Source: Euryodendron excelsum
Taxonomy: Eukaryota > Streptophyta > Magnoliopsida > Ericales > Pentaphylacaceae
Length of the DNA stretch: 64,000 bases
Reading direction: 5' to 3'
Assembly: GCA_033060915.1 (NCBI GenBank)
Contig: CM065392.1
Location: 17,672,501 to 17,736,500 of the forward strand
In this document: one piece after another, positions 12,001 to 21,812 of the stretch
Layout of the letters: every line of letters starts with the position of its first letter
How positions within the stretch are numbered: the stretch's first letter is position 1
Notes under the pieces: generated by a model
Databases searched by the model: none
What the model was told of the DNA's origin: nothing
Seen by the model: the letters and a program-made list of their open reading frames with translations, nothing else
Made by a program: the position numbers and the translations under genes

Positions 12001-15000
12001 TATGTGCAGAAATATGTCAATCTAAAAACATAGGTGTTCACTATATCTGGATGTGCATATACCAATACATCCAGGGGCACATGCATCTGCACATAGAGAA
12101 ATGCACCTCTATAGAGCATATATAAGCACCTTTATGCAATCATATGTGGATGCCTATATACTGGCTTATACGTTAGCACATGAGTGAGTATACGGTGCAA
12201 GTATACATATTTTACATGTGTACAACAGAGGTAAATTATTTTCATAGCTTCAATTGAACACCAGAACAAGAGAAGGAAAATTCTGCACCAAATATTTCCC
12301 AGTGTAAAACATTTATGTTGAGACAATCAAATAATCAATAAAAATTTTCTTCTCAGAAATCTCTTCTTCCCTAATTTCATTTGATGTTCGCAGGAATCAA
12401 TGAATATTATCACAGATGATAGTGCTATGGCATGGAATGGAACCCACAACAGATCAATGTATACCATAATAGGTTATAATCTTCAAATATATGCATCTAA
12501 AATTTTAGCATGCAACCTCCAGTTGTGATTTCAGTAACATGAAGCACATTTAAGAGAGGTACAACTACACGTTCAAAATTAAAAATCAACCAATAAATGT
12601 TCCCATTTTTCAAATACGCTACATAAGAACAAGTTAGAGAAGCATCACCTGCTCTGTGGACATTTCCTCTTTCCACTGATTCTGATATTTCTGGAATAAC
12701 AGAATAAGGATGCTTTGCAAATCAAGAGACAGATCAGGTGGAAAGAGCTTCAAAATATCATCATCAGTGAAATTCTCATGTACACATTTTCTGATAAGCG
12801 AACGAAGGCATGCCAAAACCTATGGTCAGAATTTGTATATCATTCGTATGCCAAAGCTGGTTAAAAGAACAAGGAAGTTCATTGATGAATTACAGAACTT
12901 GATAGAAAAATAAAATAGACGTGAAAGTGATTCAACTTGTGAAGTAATATCCGTAGAATATATGTTTTATTTCTTTTCCTTTTTTCATTTCTATAAATAC
13001 AAAATATATAAAAATAAGGCACCAGCACTGGTGCAATCCAAGTACACACAAAGTACACAGGAATTCAATAACAGAATAAAATACTCACTCAAAAAGACCC
13101 AAACATTCTAACAACTCCTTCATTTTTTTAATTTTTTTGGTACGTGTATGTGTGATGGCAATAGGCCACATAAAGGGGGTAACCATCCCCCTGTCATGAA
13201 TCTTTCTTACAGCTCGTTACAGCAGCGCTCGAAATCAGATTCACCAACGGCACTCTTTATTGTGTGCTCTGAGGAACTCCTGGTTAGAGACTCACAATCT
13301 GATTAAAGGCAGGATACAATTCCAAGGCATTGGTACGACAATTAAGAGACTGCCAGCTAGAGTAGGTTGCATCTTTTCCTAAATACAATTCATCTCAACA
13401 AGAAATAGCATTCATATATAAGGAATCCGTCTTATGTGAGAACTCAATAAAAGCATTTACATACAATAACAACACCCCACCCCACCCCACCCCCTCCTCT
13501 TCCCCGGGCATGAGGGCACTACCAACAATATATAAGCAAGCAGCAGTAACTGCCTTAACATGCAACGAGATCATTTGACATCTTCAACAAACCTCCTCCT
13601 CTTTATCTCCCCAATAGATCTCCCTTCCTAGCTAGGCACATCTTATACTAATAATCTAATGCCTTTCTCACAGCATCTAGGAAAACCCATTGTACTTTAA
13701 ATAAAGAGAAAAGCACACTCCACATGCCTCCCACCATCTGGTGATGTGAAGTGGGTTTACAGTCTCTTATGTGTTCCTACACACATATCAACCACTTGGA
13801 ATCTTTATTCCATAAGGTAGTCAATCACAAGGATTTTCCACTACGATGTTGTCCAAGAAATGAAAGCAACCTTAAACTGCACTTTGGAATCCCAATTAAA
13901 TTTCCATAGGAAGAAGAAAGCATAAATCACTTAACTTTCGATAAACAAGCACCATTTCTTGAGACCAGCCCCCTCAAGCTATCCTCCCTTCCCTCCAAAG
14001 TAGAAACTGAGTACAGCATATCAAAGAGACCCTGCACCTTGTCCAACCCAATTTTGTACCACCATAACAAAGTGGGGATTCCACACTATTCAACCTCAGA
14101 TCTACTCACATAATCAACCACAAAAGCAACTTCACCTACTGCAAGCCTAAAAAGTTCCAAACAAGTACATAATACATTTGTGGGCATCCCTGTACCAAAT
14201 GTCAGGCCAAAACCAAACTAGCTGACCATCCCCTAGTGAGAATCAATTATGATTCCTAAATTCCTCTCAACCATTTCTAATCCTTTTCCACAGCCCCGAG
14301 TATATTAACAAGAACAAGCAAACCACAAATTTCATGTTGGGCACCTTAAGGACCTTGTGCGATAGTTTTAACCTAATTATGACCTATCAAAAGAAACATT
14401 TTGGGCTAATTATGATTATCTATTGATGGAAATTTTAAATTAGTATTCCGCTTCTGCATTATAATTATGATTTATTAGGTTTTCGTAGGCAAAGGTACCT
14501 TGATAATTTCAAGATTTATTGAACATGGATTGCACTAGTGGTCCAAGTATGGTATCTTGGGTAAAGTCATTATTGGGGCTTATACAGAGCTTTTAGCAGG
14601 TCAAGAATAGTTTTATTACTCACGGAACCTATATATCCATATTTTGGAGTGGTAGTTCTAGTAAAGTTGAAGAAGTCAAGTAACCTATAAATTTATATAT
14701 ATTCCTTCGATTCGATGGAGTCAAGTTTTGATACTAAATGGTCCCTCTTCCTGCATAGGCACCTATGCCAACACTTACTCAAATTGCACACTCCAATCAT
14801 TTACATGAGATAATGGAAGAAGAAGAAGCTCAAATTTAACTGCAAAAAGGGTTTTCCTGCTTCGTTTTTCCAAAAACAAGAAGGATAAGAAAAAAGGGTT
14901 TCCGCTTCTCACAAGGAAAGACAAATGAAAACATGAAGCAACCTAGATGCAAGATTGGAATGAAGATTTTCAATTGAGTCATTAGAATTGTATTAGATGT

Positions 15001-18000
15001 CTTTTCTAGTTATACTATTGAATGTTCTTATTTTTTTATGTCATTACTTGTTATTAAGGTTTTGTAAGCCTATAAAATGGCCTCTTAGGGAAAAAATAAG
15101 ATTACGCCTTCTAGAATGAATAAGAGTTGAAATATCATAAAAGCTTAACTTTCTCTCTCTTTCCTCCTCTTCTATTTTCTTCCTCCTCAACTCTCACTTC
15201 TTTGTTCCATTCTTCTTTGCTTCTTTATTTCTCTACTCTTGTCTTCTATGTTCTTCTTCTCTTTCCTCTGATCTCTTTTTTCCTCTATTCTATGCTTCTC
15301 TCTATATTCCCTTTCAGCACCTATCTTCTTTCTTATGCTGCTATTTTTTCTTTTTCTCTGCTTTGTTCTGTGTGTCTTTTTCATCATATATCAAAAAGAA
15401 CAAACAAGCATATGTTAACTACCCAATATGTGTTCAAAGAAGTTCTTATAAAAGAGAAACTACATATCTTGCTATCACAGCGAAATATCTATTGGAGATA
15501 TTAAGATGATACTAAGGTCTTCTCAAACTTGCAAAATCTCGACAAACTCCAGGTCTGGTTTTCTCCAACAGGAAGGGATTGATGTAAACTAGTTGATTCA
15601 AGATCTGAGTCGTTAGAATTCTATTAGGAGGTTTTCCAATCATATGGTTGTATTCTATTAATTTCAGATGTTTGTAAGGATTTAAGGATTTAAGGATTTA
15701 AGGATGAAATCTTAAGCATTAAGCTGTTACTATGCTATGAATAGAATTTCAAATATTGCAAGAGATTGGCTCTCTCTCTCTCTCTCTCTCTCTCTCTACA
15801 CTAACATTTCATTTTCCCAACATGTTCTCAAAGAAATTCTGTTTGGATTGCTTTTTAAAAAAGCCATAAGCCATCAGCCTAAGCTAGTTTTAAAAAGCCA
15901 CTTATTTAAATGGATTTTCCAAGCTTATGTTAGGTCTAAAAAGCCACTTTTTTCAGTGGGAGGCAAACACACTTTAAAAAAGCCATAAGTTTAAGCCATA
16001 AGCTACTAAAAAAGCCACCATCCAAACACCCCCTTATAAGGAGCAAGCTTGATCAAAACATCCTTTCAATAAAAATTCTACTCAAACATTCCCTCATCTA
16101 ATCATAAGTTCATACATTACCAAATTAATACATAAAATAAGACATATTTGAATGTTCAATACAAGGGCAGAACCAGTGGCAGACATAGGATTTTGGTTGG
16201 GGAGGGGGGCCAAGGTAAATTTTTGTTGAATGGAGGGCCAAGGTAAACTTTCTTGAGTTTTGGGAGGGCCAATATACTATATTTTATCCTAAATATCCAA
16301 TAATCAATAGGGGCTAAAGAGAATTTTGGAAACTTTGGGGGGTCTTGGTCCTTGCCCCCGCCCCTCTATGGTGTCGGCCGACGTGCCAAACTACATTATA
16401 GGAGGAGGGTGCCATGATAGTCCCTAGTTTTTCTGTATTCCTGTCATATATGGTATATGTATAATGTTCCAACAAAAAACTATTCAATCAGCACCTCTCA
16501 CAATTTAAAACCCTCCTTAAAGCCCTAACCCAATAGAATATCAAAAAATTTGTACAATTGATTGTGGGTCCTACCCATTTTTTCTCTAAGAAATAATTAT
16601 TTGTCTTTTTTCATATTTTGCTAAGGTCCAATAGAAGCTTGTTCTATTTTTCATGTAGAAACTTAACCCTGCATCATAATATATTCTTATGATTGAACTT
16701 AGACATATGTGCAAAGAAAACTTAAAATATAATATTTATATCAATAGATGTAAATTTGTGTTTCAAGTTTTGGCACTCCCCAAAACAAAATCTTGGTCCC
16801 GCCCCTGGATTGGGAGGTGTTTGCATACTCGTCAAGCATCAAATTTTCATTTTAGTGTATTGTTTTGCTTGGCTCTGAACGGAAACACTTCAGAAACATC
16901 ATGGAAATGGAGAAAAAATTGAAAATATAAGGAAACATTCAGAAACATGAATTAAAATATGTCCATGTGTTTTTCTAAAACTAGTAAATCAATAATTGAA
17001 CATGTTTGATGCCTATAAAGTCATTTACAATAGAGAAAACTATGACAAAATTTATTGCAAGTGCTAATATGTATAAAAATTACTTAGAAAATTAAGTTTA
17101 GTAAGATCACTAATCATTAAGTAATTGAATTTGAGAGCTAATTTTTAAACTTAATGCCGATATTACATGATTATAAGAGAATTCGAAAACTTATGTGTTT
17201 CTTTAATGCATCATGTATTTATAAAAAATGGTCTAGAAATTTTGGCCTAAATTAATTATAGTGATAATGAATAACATCTCCCATCAAATAACAAAGACAT
17301 CAATTATGATAATTAATAAAAAGGGGGAGCCACAGTAAGGACCAAAATTGTCTAATACGTTCCAAAACAACTCCACTATTTTAGTATTCTTCGGTGCGCT
17401 TGGGTGAAAATATTGAAATTTCAGTATTCTACTAATGTTTCGTGTCAGTTCCCTAGAAAACGTAAACACTTCGGTCTTTTCAGTGGAAACAAAAGTAAAT
17501 TTTGTTCCTTGTACCCAGCTTCTAAGCAGATTTCAAGCCAAGTTCTTCATATACAAAGATTTGGATTTAGACTTGTCTAGCACTAAACACACAACCACAC
17601 TTGACACACCCAACTAACATAGGTTTTAGGACTTCAATTTAGGGCATTACAAGTAATTAAGGGCTTTAATGGTTAAATTGATGGCCAATAGGGGTTAGCA
17701 TTGAGTTAGGCATGACAACAATTGGGTAGGGTTCTGGGCTTGAAGGGCATGTTTTGAGGCATGATAACAGTAGCATCACACAAAACCACAAAAACTATAC
17801 ACAATTCTCCAAAACTCAACTCCATAGATTAGAAGAGTAACATAGATATTTATAACTTGCTGGTTCTCCTAATTCTAATAACATAACTTGACCTACTAGA
17901 TGACCCATGGATGACCCTACAACCCCTGTCCAACAATTTATGAAATGATTGAAATACCCTACGCACCATAAACCTAATAAAAAGCTATAAAATTTATCCA

Positions 18001-18478
18001 GCAACATTCTAACCAAAAAATAAATATAAAAGAGTCAAATCAACCCCAAGTATAATTACATAAACCCCAAAAGATGAGTGAAATTTCATATTTGCTCCTC
18101 TTTTGATTATTAAATCTTGAATCCTTGATAAACAAATCTTCTATTCTCTTTCTACACAATCCTTGCGTTCTAACCTCGATTTAAGTTCTCTCATTTGTGA
18201 ATCCAAACCAATTATTGTACATATTAACCAACTTAATGGAATATCCACCATGTTAACATACAGATGTTCTCTTGAACATGACAAAATTGAATTTTTCACC
18301 AACTAGATTCAACCACCTCTCAATGACCAATCTATGCATTGCTTCAGTGCAAATCATATTTTTTTAGTTTTCTCTATATGATAATAAACAAAATCGTTTA
18401 CCTGCTAGAAAAAAAAATAGTTACAAAACACGTTTTTCAAAATGGGATGGAACACTTCAGCAATAGATTTGTTTGAAA

Positions 18479-18523
<45 letters not shown>

Positions 18524-18993
18524 TACGTGCTAGCTCTGAATTAGCTTCACTGTACTTCTTAGCGCTCTAAACAAACCAAACAAAATAGGTACTGTTTTCT
18601 CTGCATTTCTTGGATTTCATATCTTTCCTTTTGTGGGTTTTGGTTTTCAAAAAGAAATGCAGAGAAAAGAGTGCCAATTCCTTTTGATTTGCTTAGAGCT
18701 CTTAGAATTATGGTTTAGCTAATTCAGAGCTAGTTGTCGCTCAATGCCAATGGAGTTCGTTACTTAGATACTTTTTCGAAAATTCTATTGCTGCATTGTT
18801 TCATCCCATTTTTGGAAAAACCTCTTTAAGCAATTATTTTTATTTTTCCCTTTGTGGGTTTTGCTTTTCAAATATAAATAAAAAGAAAAAATTACTTTCC
18901 AGGACCAAATTTACCGCAGATTGTTTTGCAATGTAAAATAAGTGTGGGCTCAAAACAAATGGATGGATAGCGCAAAACATAGACATATGTATG

Positions 18994-19038
<45 letters not shown>

Positions 19039-19230
19039 CATAGGGATTACAGGGTCGACTTCGCCGGGGGAAGGAAGATTGAGCAGAGACTGCACGGAAG
19101 ACTTCTCGGCAGGAGAGACGCCGGTTTTGCGCGTTTTCCATAGGGTCGCGATGATGCGTTCGAGGTCTTCTCGGGACTTGATGACCGATAGCTTGTGCAG
19201 TTGCAGGTACAGCAGCGTGTCTCCCTCCAT
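9008..19230 (-). CDS. COMM-domain-containing protein gene (visible exons 1-4; terminal exon not found)
   Basis: Four exons can be chained on the minus strand: 19230-19051 (60 codons), 12819-12649 (57), 10342-10109 (78) and 9097-9008 (30). Each has a GT donor and AG acceptor, each is a multiple of three, and all junctions are phase 0, giving 225 continuous residues. The last visible exon holds ILPRLKSMTWTLENRN, the start of a COMM domain (a short C-terminal domain with a conserved Trp; COMMD proteins act in endosomal retrieval and NF-kB/cullin regulation in animals). Exons 1-2 give a helical N-terminal region rich in Leu (LLYLQLHKLS; LIRKCVHENF; DLSLDLQSILILLFQKYQ). From memory, plant homologues continue about 40 residues past this point, and that exon is not seen before the retrotransposon at 6168. 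A Mutator-like element sits 9 bp upstream of the ATG. The gene may be split, truncated or simply have a distant last exon. Confidence 0.8.
10109..10342 (-). CDS. COMM gene exon 3 (residues 118-195)
   Basis: Acceptor GCCAG precedes HLLPRTSVSHQ; the exon ends DVGPTDNL before donor GTATGT (10108-10103). The content is a Pro/Ser-rich linker (SSEIFASPWPRQDDPVNRF) between the N-terminal helical region and the COMM domain. A neighbouring open stretch at 10433-10520 ending VPAGPFLLQ was considered and left out because exons 2 and 3 join in phase without it. Confidence 0.78.
12649..12819 (-). CDS. COMM gene exon 2 (residues 61-117)
   Basis: Acceptor CATAG precedes codons for VLACLRSLIRKC; the exon ends EEMSTEQ before donor GTGATG (12648-12643). 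It joins in phase 0 to exon 1 (DP|VLACL), which reads as one continuous helical segment and supports the junction. Confidence 0.82.
13020..14330. other. intron 1 of COMM gene; no gene recognised
   Basis: There is no supported coding content. A (CCCCA)n run occurs at about 13474-13493. The stretch 13500-14330 has fewer AT runs than its surroundings and may be an old mobile-element remnant, but no motif identifies it. Confidence 0.35.
14335..15570 (+). repeat. possible degenerate solo LTR
   Basis: The stretch begins TGTTGGGC and ends TCTCCAACA, matching TG...CA LTR ends with inverted TGTTGG/CCAACA. A TATA-like CTATAAAATGG lies at about 15070, followed by a pyrimidine-rich leader. The 5-bp flanks do not match, so the call is tentative. 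It would lie inside intron 1 of the COMM gene. Confidence 0.35.
15770..15797. repeat. (TC)n microsatellite
   Basis: About 14 uninterrupted CT dinucleotides. An (AAGGATTT)n triplet repeat lies just upstream near 15680-15705. Confidence 0.9.
15838..16033. mobile_element. small inverted-repeat element (MITE-like)
   Basis: The left end TCTGTTTGGATTGC and the right end (reverse complement TATAAGGGGGTGTTTGGATGG, split in two motifs) share GTGTTTGGAT/CTGTTTGGAT. The interior repeats AAAAAGCCATAAG and AAAAAGCCACTT in both orientations. About 200 bp with no coding capacity; superfamily not resolved. Confidence 0.5.
16173..16808. mobile_element. non-autonomous element with imperfect terminal inverted repeats
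   Basis: The left end CCAGTGGCAGACATAGGATT and the right end read in reverse (CCAGGGGCGGGACCAAGATT) match over about 37 bp and continue into TTTTGG..GGGGAG. The interior is AT-rich with no ORF. It sits in intron 1 of the COMM gene. Confidence 0.45.
16930..18430. other. intron 1 of COMM gene, AT-rich; nothing recognised
   Basis: No coding content, structured RNA or mobile-element end could be supported here. Confidence 0.4.
18433..18820. repeat. long imperfect foldback hairpin in intron 1
   Basis: The left arm (about 18433-18615) holds CAAAATGGGATGGAACA, GCAATAGA, CTAGCTCTGAATTAGCT and TTTTCTCTGCATTTCTT. The same blocks occur in inverted order and orientation in the right arm (about 18650-18820). 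The arms differ mainly by a (GA)n tract present only on the left. Folded as RNA it would give a long hairpin with a short loop. It may be a foldback/MITE transposon or a source of small RNAs. Confidence 0.6.
18483..18517. repeat. (GA)n microsatellite
   Basis: About 17 GA units inside the left arm of the foldback. Confidence 0.9.
18993..19036. repeat. (TA)n(GA)n compound microsatellite next to COMM exon 1
   Basis: About nine TA units are followed by about 12 GA units. On the gene strand this is a (CT)n then (AT)n tract starting about 8 bp after the exon 1 splice donor. Confidence 0.88.
19051..19230 (-). CDS. COMM gene exon 1 (residues 1-60)
   Basis: The frame starts with MEGDTLLYLQLHKL at 19230 and ends GEVDP before the donor GTAATC (19050-19045). 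An upstream in-frame ATG at 19284 lies inside transposon sequence, so 19230 is taken as the native start. The intron begins directly with a (CT)n/(TA)n microsatellite. Confidence 0.8.
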
Positions 19231-19239
19231 TTCCTCACA

Positions 19240-19249
19240 CTTGTTTCTC
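19240..19249. other. left target-site duplication of the Mutator-like element
   Basis: CTTGTTTCTC here is repeated exactly at 29683-29692. A 10-bp duplication fits Mutator-like transposition (usually 8-11 bp, most often 9). It lies 9 bp upstream of the COMM ATG. Confidence 0.9.
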
Positions 19250-19504
19250 GGGTTGTTTCCCTGACTCAGGTTTTTTATAAACATAATTTCACAATTGGGG
19301 TGTGTTTTAAGTTAATGCTTGAAGCCAAGTTAATCGCTAATTGCATTGGCGTTTTTAATGAAAACGCTAATTCAATTAGCGTTTTGTGGTATTCCACGCG
19401 TATAAATACTTGCATTAAAACCGCCAATTAAATTGGCGATTTTAATGAAATCGCTAATTGAATTAGCGATTCATTAAAACCGCCAATTCAATTGGCGGTT
19501 TTAA
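19250..19504 (+). repeat. MULE left terminal inverted repeat with five palindromes
   Basis: The outer 65 bp match the right end (CCCTGAC, TTTTTATAAAC, CACAATTG, TGTTTTAA blocks). Inward lie five palindromes of the form CGCYAATTNNATTRGCG separated by AT-rich spacers (about 19333, 19365, 19419, 19450, 19482). A TATAAATA box lies at 19401-19408 on the plus strand. These repeats are likely transposase binding sites (inference). Confidence 0.85.
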
Positions 19505-19554
19505 TGCTCTCATACCAGCAATCATATCAGCAATTCCCCAGGTAATTCAAAACC

Positions 19555-20622
19555 CATAACTTTCAAACCGGGAACCCGATTGACGTGCCGTCAACTCCCA
19601 CACGTCACTCGTGTCACACCGGTGCCTCTCGTCAAGTTGCGCGCTCCCCGGAGCCTTTCTCGCCATTTCGGTACCCCAATGGCCGAATTGGCATAACTCC
19701 GAAAACATCAGTTCCGAAATTCCGAAACTTTACATAACTTCCAAATCGGGAACCCGATTGATGTGCCGTCAACTCCCACACGTCACTCGTGTCACACCGG
19801 TGCCTCTCGTCAAGTTTCGCGCTCCCCGGAGCCTTTCTCACCATTTCGGTACCCCAATGGCCGAATTGGCATAACTCTGAAAACATCAATTCCGAAATTC
19901 CGAAACTTTGCATAACTTCCAAACCGGGAACCCGATTGACGTGCCGTCAACTCCCACACGTCACTCGTGTCACACCGGTGCCTCTCGTCAAGTTGCGCGC
20001 TCCCCGGAGCCTTTCTCGCCATTTCGGTACCCCAATGGCCGAATTGGCATAACTCCGAAAACATCAGTTCCGGAATTCCGAAACTTTGCATAACTTCCAA
20101 ACCGGGAACCCGATTGACGTGCCGTCAACTCCCACACGTCACTCGTGTCACACCGGTGCCTCTCGTCAAGTTGCGCGCTCCCCGGAGCCTTTCTCGCCAT
20201 TTCGGTACCCCAATGGCCGAATTGGCATAACTCCGAAAACATCAATTCCGGAATTCCGAAACTTTGCATAACTTCCAAACCGGGAACCCGATTGACGTGC
20301 CGTCAACTCCCACACGTCACTCGTGTCACACCGGTGCCTCTCGTCAAGTTGCGCGCTCCCCGGAGCCTTTCTCGCCATTTCGGTACCCCAATGGCCGAAT
20401 TGGCATAACTCCGAAAACATCAGTTCCGGAATTCCGAAACTTTGCATAACTTCCAAACCGGGAACCCGATTGACGTGCCGTCAACTCCCACACGTCACTC
20501 GTGTCACACCGGTGCCTCTCGCCAAGTTTCGCGCTCCCCGGAGCCTTTCTCGCCATTTCGGTACCCCAATGGCCGAGTTGGCATAACTCCGAAAACATAA
20601 GTTCCGGAATTCCGAAACTTTG
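19555..20622. repeat. six-copy 178-bp tandem array inside the MULE
   Basis: Units start at 19555, 19733, 19911, 20089, 20267 and 20445, each beginning CATAACTT and containing GGAACCCGATTGACGTGCCG, a small hairpin ACACG-tcact-CGTGT, and CACCGGTG. Copies differ at only a few positions and a partial seventh unit follows. The array is GC-richer than its surroundings. Because 178 is not a multiple of three, the short open frames repeated in it are incidental. Confidence 0.95.
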
Positions 20623-20753
20623 CATAACATTTCAAAACGAACCATGTTCATAAGTTCCGCAATGCCAAATATGATCCAAGCTCATATATATATATTATAT
20701 GAAAACATAATAACTGATTTTACATTATACTGAAATAAAAAGTACACCAAGCT

Positions 20754-21512
20754 TTATGGACCATGTTCATAACAACATAGCGGTTTGCCAGCAACGCTAA
20801 GACTACTTGGTAGATAGTTTTGAAAGTCATCGTCACCTTCTTCTTCTGAGAAGTCAGAAAGTTCTGGGTCAGAAACTAGCAATGGATCTTCAACGATTTC
20901 TAATATTCGTTGTGTTGGATCACCACAATGTTCCTTCGCTTGCTGTGTAAAATGATATCTATCCAACCTTCGTTGCATTTGATCAATCTCGCATTCAAGT
21001 GCTTTTATGACCTTGCTGTTACCTGATCGTCTATTGAACAACTTAGCTGAACGGGCCTTTGGGACACGAAGGCCATGCCATCGGCAATACATCTCTTGTT
21101 CACACCGTTTATCGAACAAGTCTTCCCACGGCGACCTTATGCATTGGGAGTCAGTCACCCCGCGGGGTGGACCTAATGACGCATCACCAATGAAGATGTG
21201 GCTGACCGGACCCATCGTATCGTGCATTAGGATTGGTTTATTAAGAAAACAACGCTTTCGGCCATACCATTTGTTACCGAATGGATCCATGTATGTATGC
21301 ACCATATGGATGGGTGAGGATTGGTTTTCATCTCTGTCGCCGCTTCGAGCCGAATGACTACACGATGCCCCAAATAATCCTTTTCGCTTCGGCATGTTAG
21401 GAAGTGTGTATGGTTTAAACACTTGTTTTTGTAATGGCATGACGTATATATAAGTAATACAATACAATGCATGAGTAAATGGTTCACGTGAATTCATTGG
21501 GATGCGAAACAA
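20754..21512 (-). CDS. orphan ORF of the MULE, unknown function
   Basis: A single open frame of 252 codons on the minus strand, last of the three element genes. I do not recognise a family. Visible traits: a possible internal start at MPKRKGLFGASCSH (about residue 40); a Cys/His/Trp-rich middle (YGRKRCF; CEQEMYCRWHGLRVPK); a predicted coiled coil (KVIKALECEIDQMQRRLDRY, about residues 170-190); and an acidic stretch (SDFSEEEGDDD) near the end. The protein ends GKPLCCYEHGP. No membrane segment or catalytic motif is evident. The region upstream of its start carries five CACGTG palindromes. It could be an accessory transposition or anti-silencing factor by analogy with accessory genes of other MULEs, but nothing in the sequence proves it. 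Coding status is supported by length and by composition unlike its flanks. Confidence 0.6.
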   Translation of the reverse strand: MFRIPMNSREPFTHALYCITYIYVMPLQKQVFKPYTLPNMPKRKGLFGASCSHSARSGDRDENQSSPIHMVHTYMDPFGNKWYGRKRCFLNKPILMHDTMGPVSHIFIGDASLGPPRGVTDSQCIRSPWEDLFDKRCEQEMYCRWHGLRVPKARSAKLFNRRSGNSKVIKALECEIDQMQRRLDRYHFTQQAKEHCGDPTQRILEIVEDPLLVSDPELSDFSEEEGDDDFQNYLPSSLSVAGKPLCCYEHGP

Positions 21513-21655
21513 GACTTTTGTGCAGCCTTCACGTGAAGAGTTCAGGACATGCCTTCACGTGAAGCTAATGCACATTTTATATTGAAATGACGCATCACTT
21601 CGTGCAGCCTTCACGTGAAGAGTTCAGGACATGCCTTCACGTGAAGCTAATGCAC
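21483..21655. promoter_or_regulatory. array of five TTCACGTGAA palindromes upstream of the orphan ORF
   Basis: The 10-bp palindrome TTCACGTGAA occurs at 21483, 21528, 21554, 21610 and 21636. Four of the copies sit in a 54-bp direct repeat (21520-21573 and 21602-21655). CACGTG is the G-box bound by plant bHLH and bZIP factors. The first copy overlaps the start of the longest reading of the ORF, which favours a later start codon. Confidence 0.7.
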
Positions 21656-21812
21656 GCTTATAAAAAATTTGATACAAAAATGTATGAACTACAAAAATTT
21701 GATACATCCATAAACACGGGATACCAGAAATAACCATACTATTCGATTACATCAACAAATGTTCAACAACTTCCTGAAAATGTACCTAATACAAAACCCA
21801 TACCATCAAGTA

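Noticed and set aside
15127..15504. 125-codon Ser/Leu/Phe-rich ORF
   Set aside because: It arises from a CT-rich tract inside a possible LTR leader; no start context or domain.
19611..20625. Repeated 87- and 96-codon open frames on both strands
   Set aside because: They recur every 178 bp because of the tandem repeat; the unit is not a multiple of three and no family features are visible.
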